5,263 bases of DNA from Planctomycetota bacterium. Its GTDB lineage: Bacteria; Planctomycetota; Phycisphaerae; WQYP01. The position numbers and the translations under genes were made by a program. Position 1 is the first letter of the stretch, and each line of letters opens with the position of its first letter. Shown here in pieces: positions 5,115 through 5,263 of the stretch. The notes beneath the pieces were generated by a model, which was not told where the DNA came from, made no database searches, and worked only from the letters and a program-made list of their open reading frames with translations. The DNA lies in assembly GCA_021818565.1 (NCBI GenBank), contig JAKATV010000281.1, positions 1-5,263 of the forward strand, read 5' to 3'.

Positions 5115-5263
5115 TCACTGCGTGTGCGAAAAATCCACTGGCAGAACGTCCAGCCTCAGCGTAAGGCTTGCGCGGTCTGATATGTCAACTGCAATTTTTT
5201 CGCGGATAAGCGGCAACGCGAGGGCAGAGATTTTCGGGAACTCAAGGCCAGACGGGCGATCAT
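5115..5263 (-). CDS. C-terminal end of an unidentified protein, cut by the window edge
   Basis: On the minus strand an open frame enters from the right edge and gives 48 residues before the TGA at 5117-5115. The segment includes LEFPKISALALPLIREKIAV and ends LPVDFSHTQ. Alternating hydrophobic residues and acidic/basic pairs make it look genuinely coding, better than the other minus-strand frames over the same bases. The stop is 6 nt before the STAS gene start, so the two are likely co-transcribed. Partners of STAS genes are often kinases, phosphatases or response regulators, but this fragment is too short to recognise and I see no diagnostic motif. Confidence 0.55.
   Translation of the reverse strand, partial: DRPSGLEFPKISALALPLIREKIAVDISDRASLTLRLDVLPVDFSHTQ

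Overview
The window looks like a piece of a bacterial chromosome or large plasmid with a GC content judged by eye at roughly the mid-50s percent. Coding is dense, Shine-Dalgarno sites are clear and promoters are of the sigma70 type. The gene families point to a Gram-negative-type bacterium. The ars proteins resemble proteobacterial ones, but the TPR-like membrane protein and the STAS gene do not fix the phylum, so I do not assign a taxon.

Layout from left to right. At 1-134 there may be the N-terminal part of a minus-strand gene that runs off the edge (weak). At 167-276 lies a compact element with 15-bp perfect inverted ends and CTAG at both borders, best read as an IS630/Tc1-type MITE. Its right end forms the stop codon of a minus-strand gene (273-1589) for a membrane protein with two transmembrane helices and TPR-like repeats. 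That gene is divergent from an arsenic operon. The 174-bp divergent spacer holds two well-formed promoters, and the ars one contains a near-perfect 20-bp palindrome between its -35 and -10 boxes.

The operon is arsD (1764-2399) followed by arsA (2460-4238). ArsA is a complete two-domain As(III)-stimulated ATPase with all the expected P-loops, metal-binding cysteines and DTAPTGH motifs. ArsD is unusual: an AhpD/carboxymuconolactone-decarboxylase-like redox domain with a complete E-C-x-x-C-H constellation sits between the metallochaperone core and the vicinal-cysteine tail. In a working system, ArsD would hand As(III) to ArsA, which energises an ArsB-type efflux pump. No pump, arsenate reductase or ArsR gene lies in this window.

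From 4239 to 4715 no gene is visible. The stretch holds a 22-bp perfect inverted repeat, several degenerate copies of a GGCGGCAC-A/C-TTTT-like motif, and two other dyads. It may be the remnant of an insertion sequence, possibly of the IS21 type. At the right edge, on the minus strand, a small STAS-domain gene (4716-5108) follows by 6 nt the 3' end of another gene (5115-5263, cut by the window edge), so the two are probably an operon. The STAS protein has lost the usual DSSG phosphorylation motif.

The strongest candidate for something undescribed is the ArsD-AhpD-like fusion. Next come the MITE placed exactly on a stop codon and the repeat cluster downstream of arsA.
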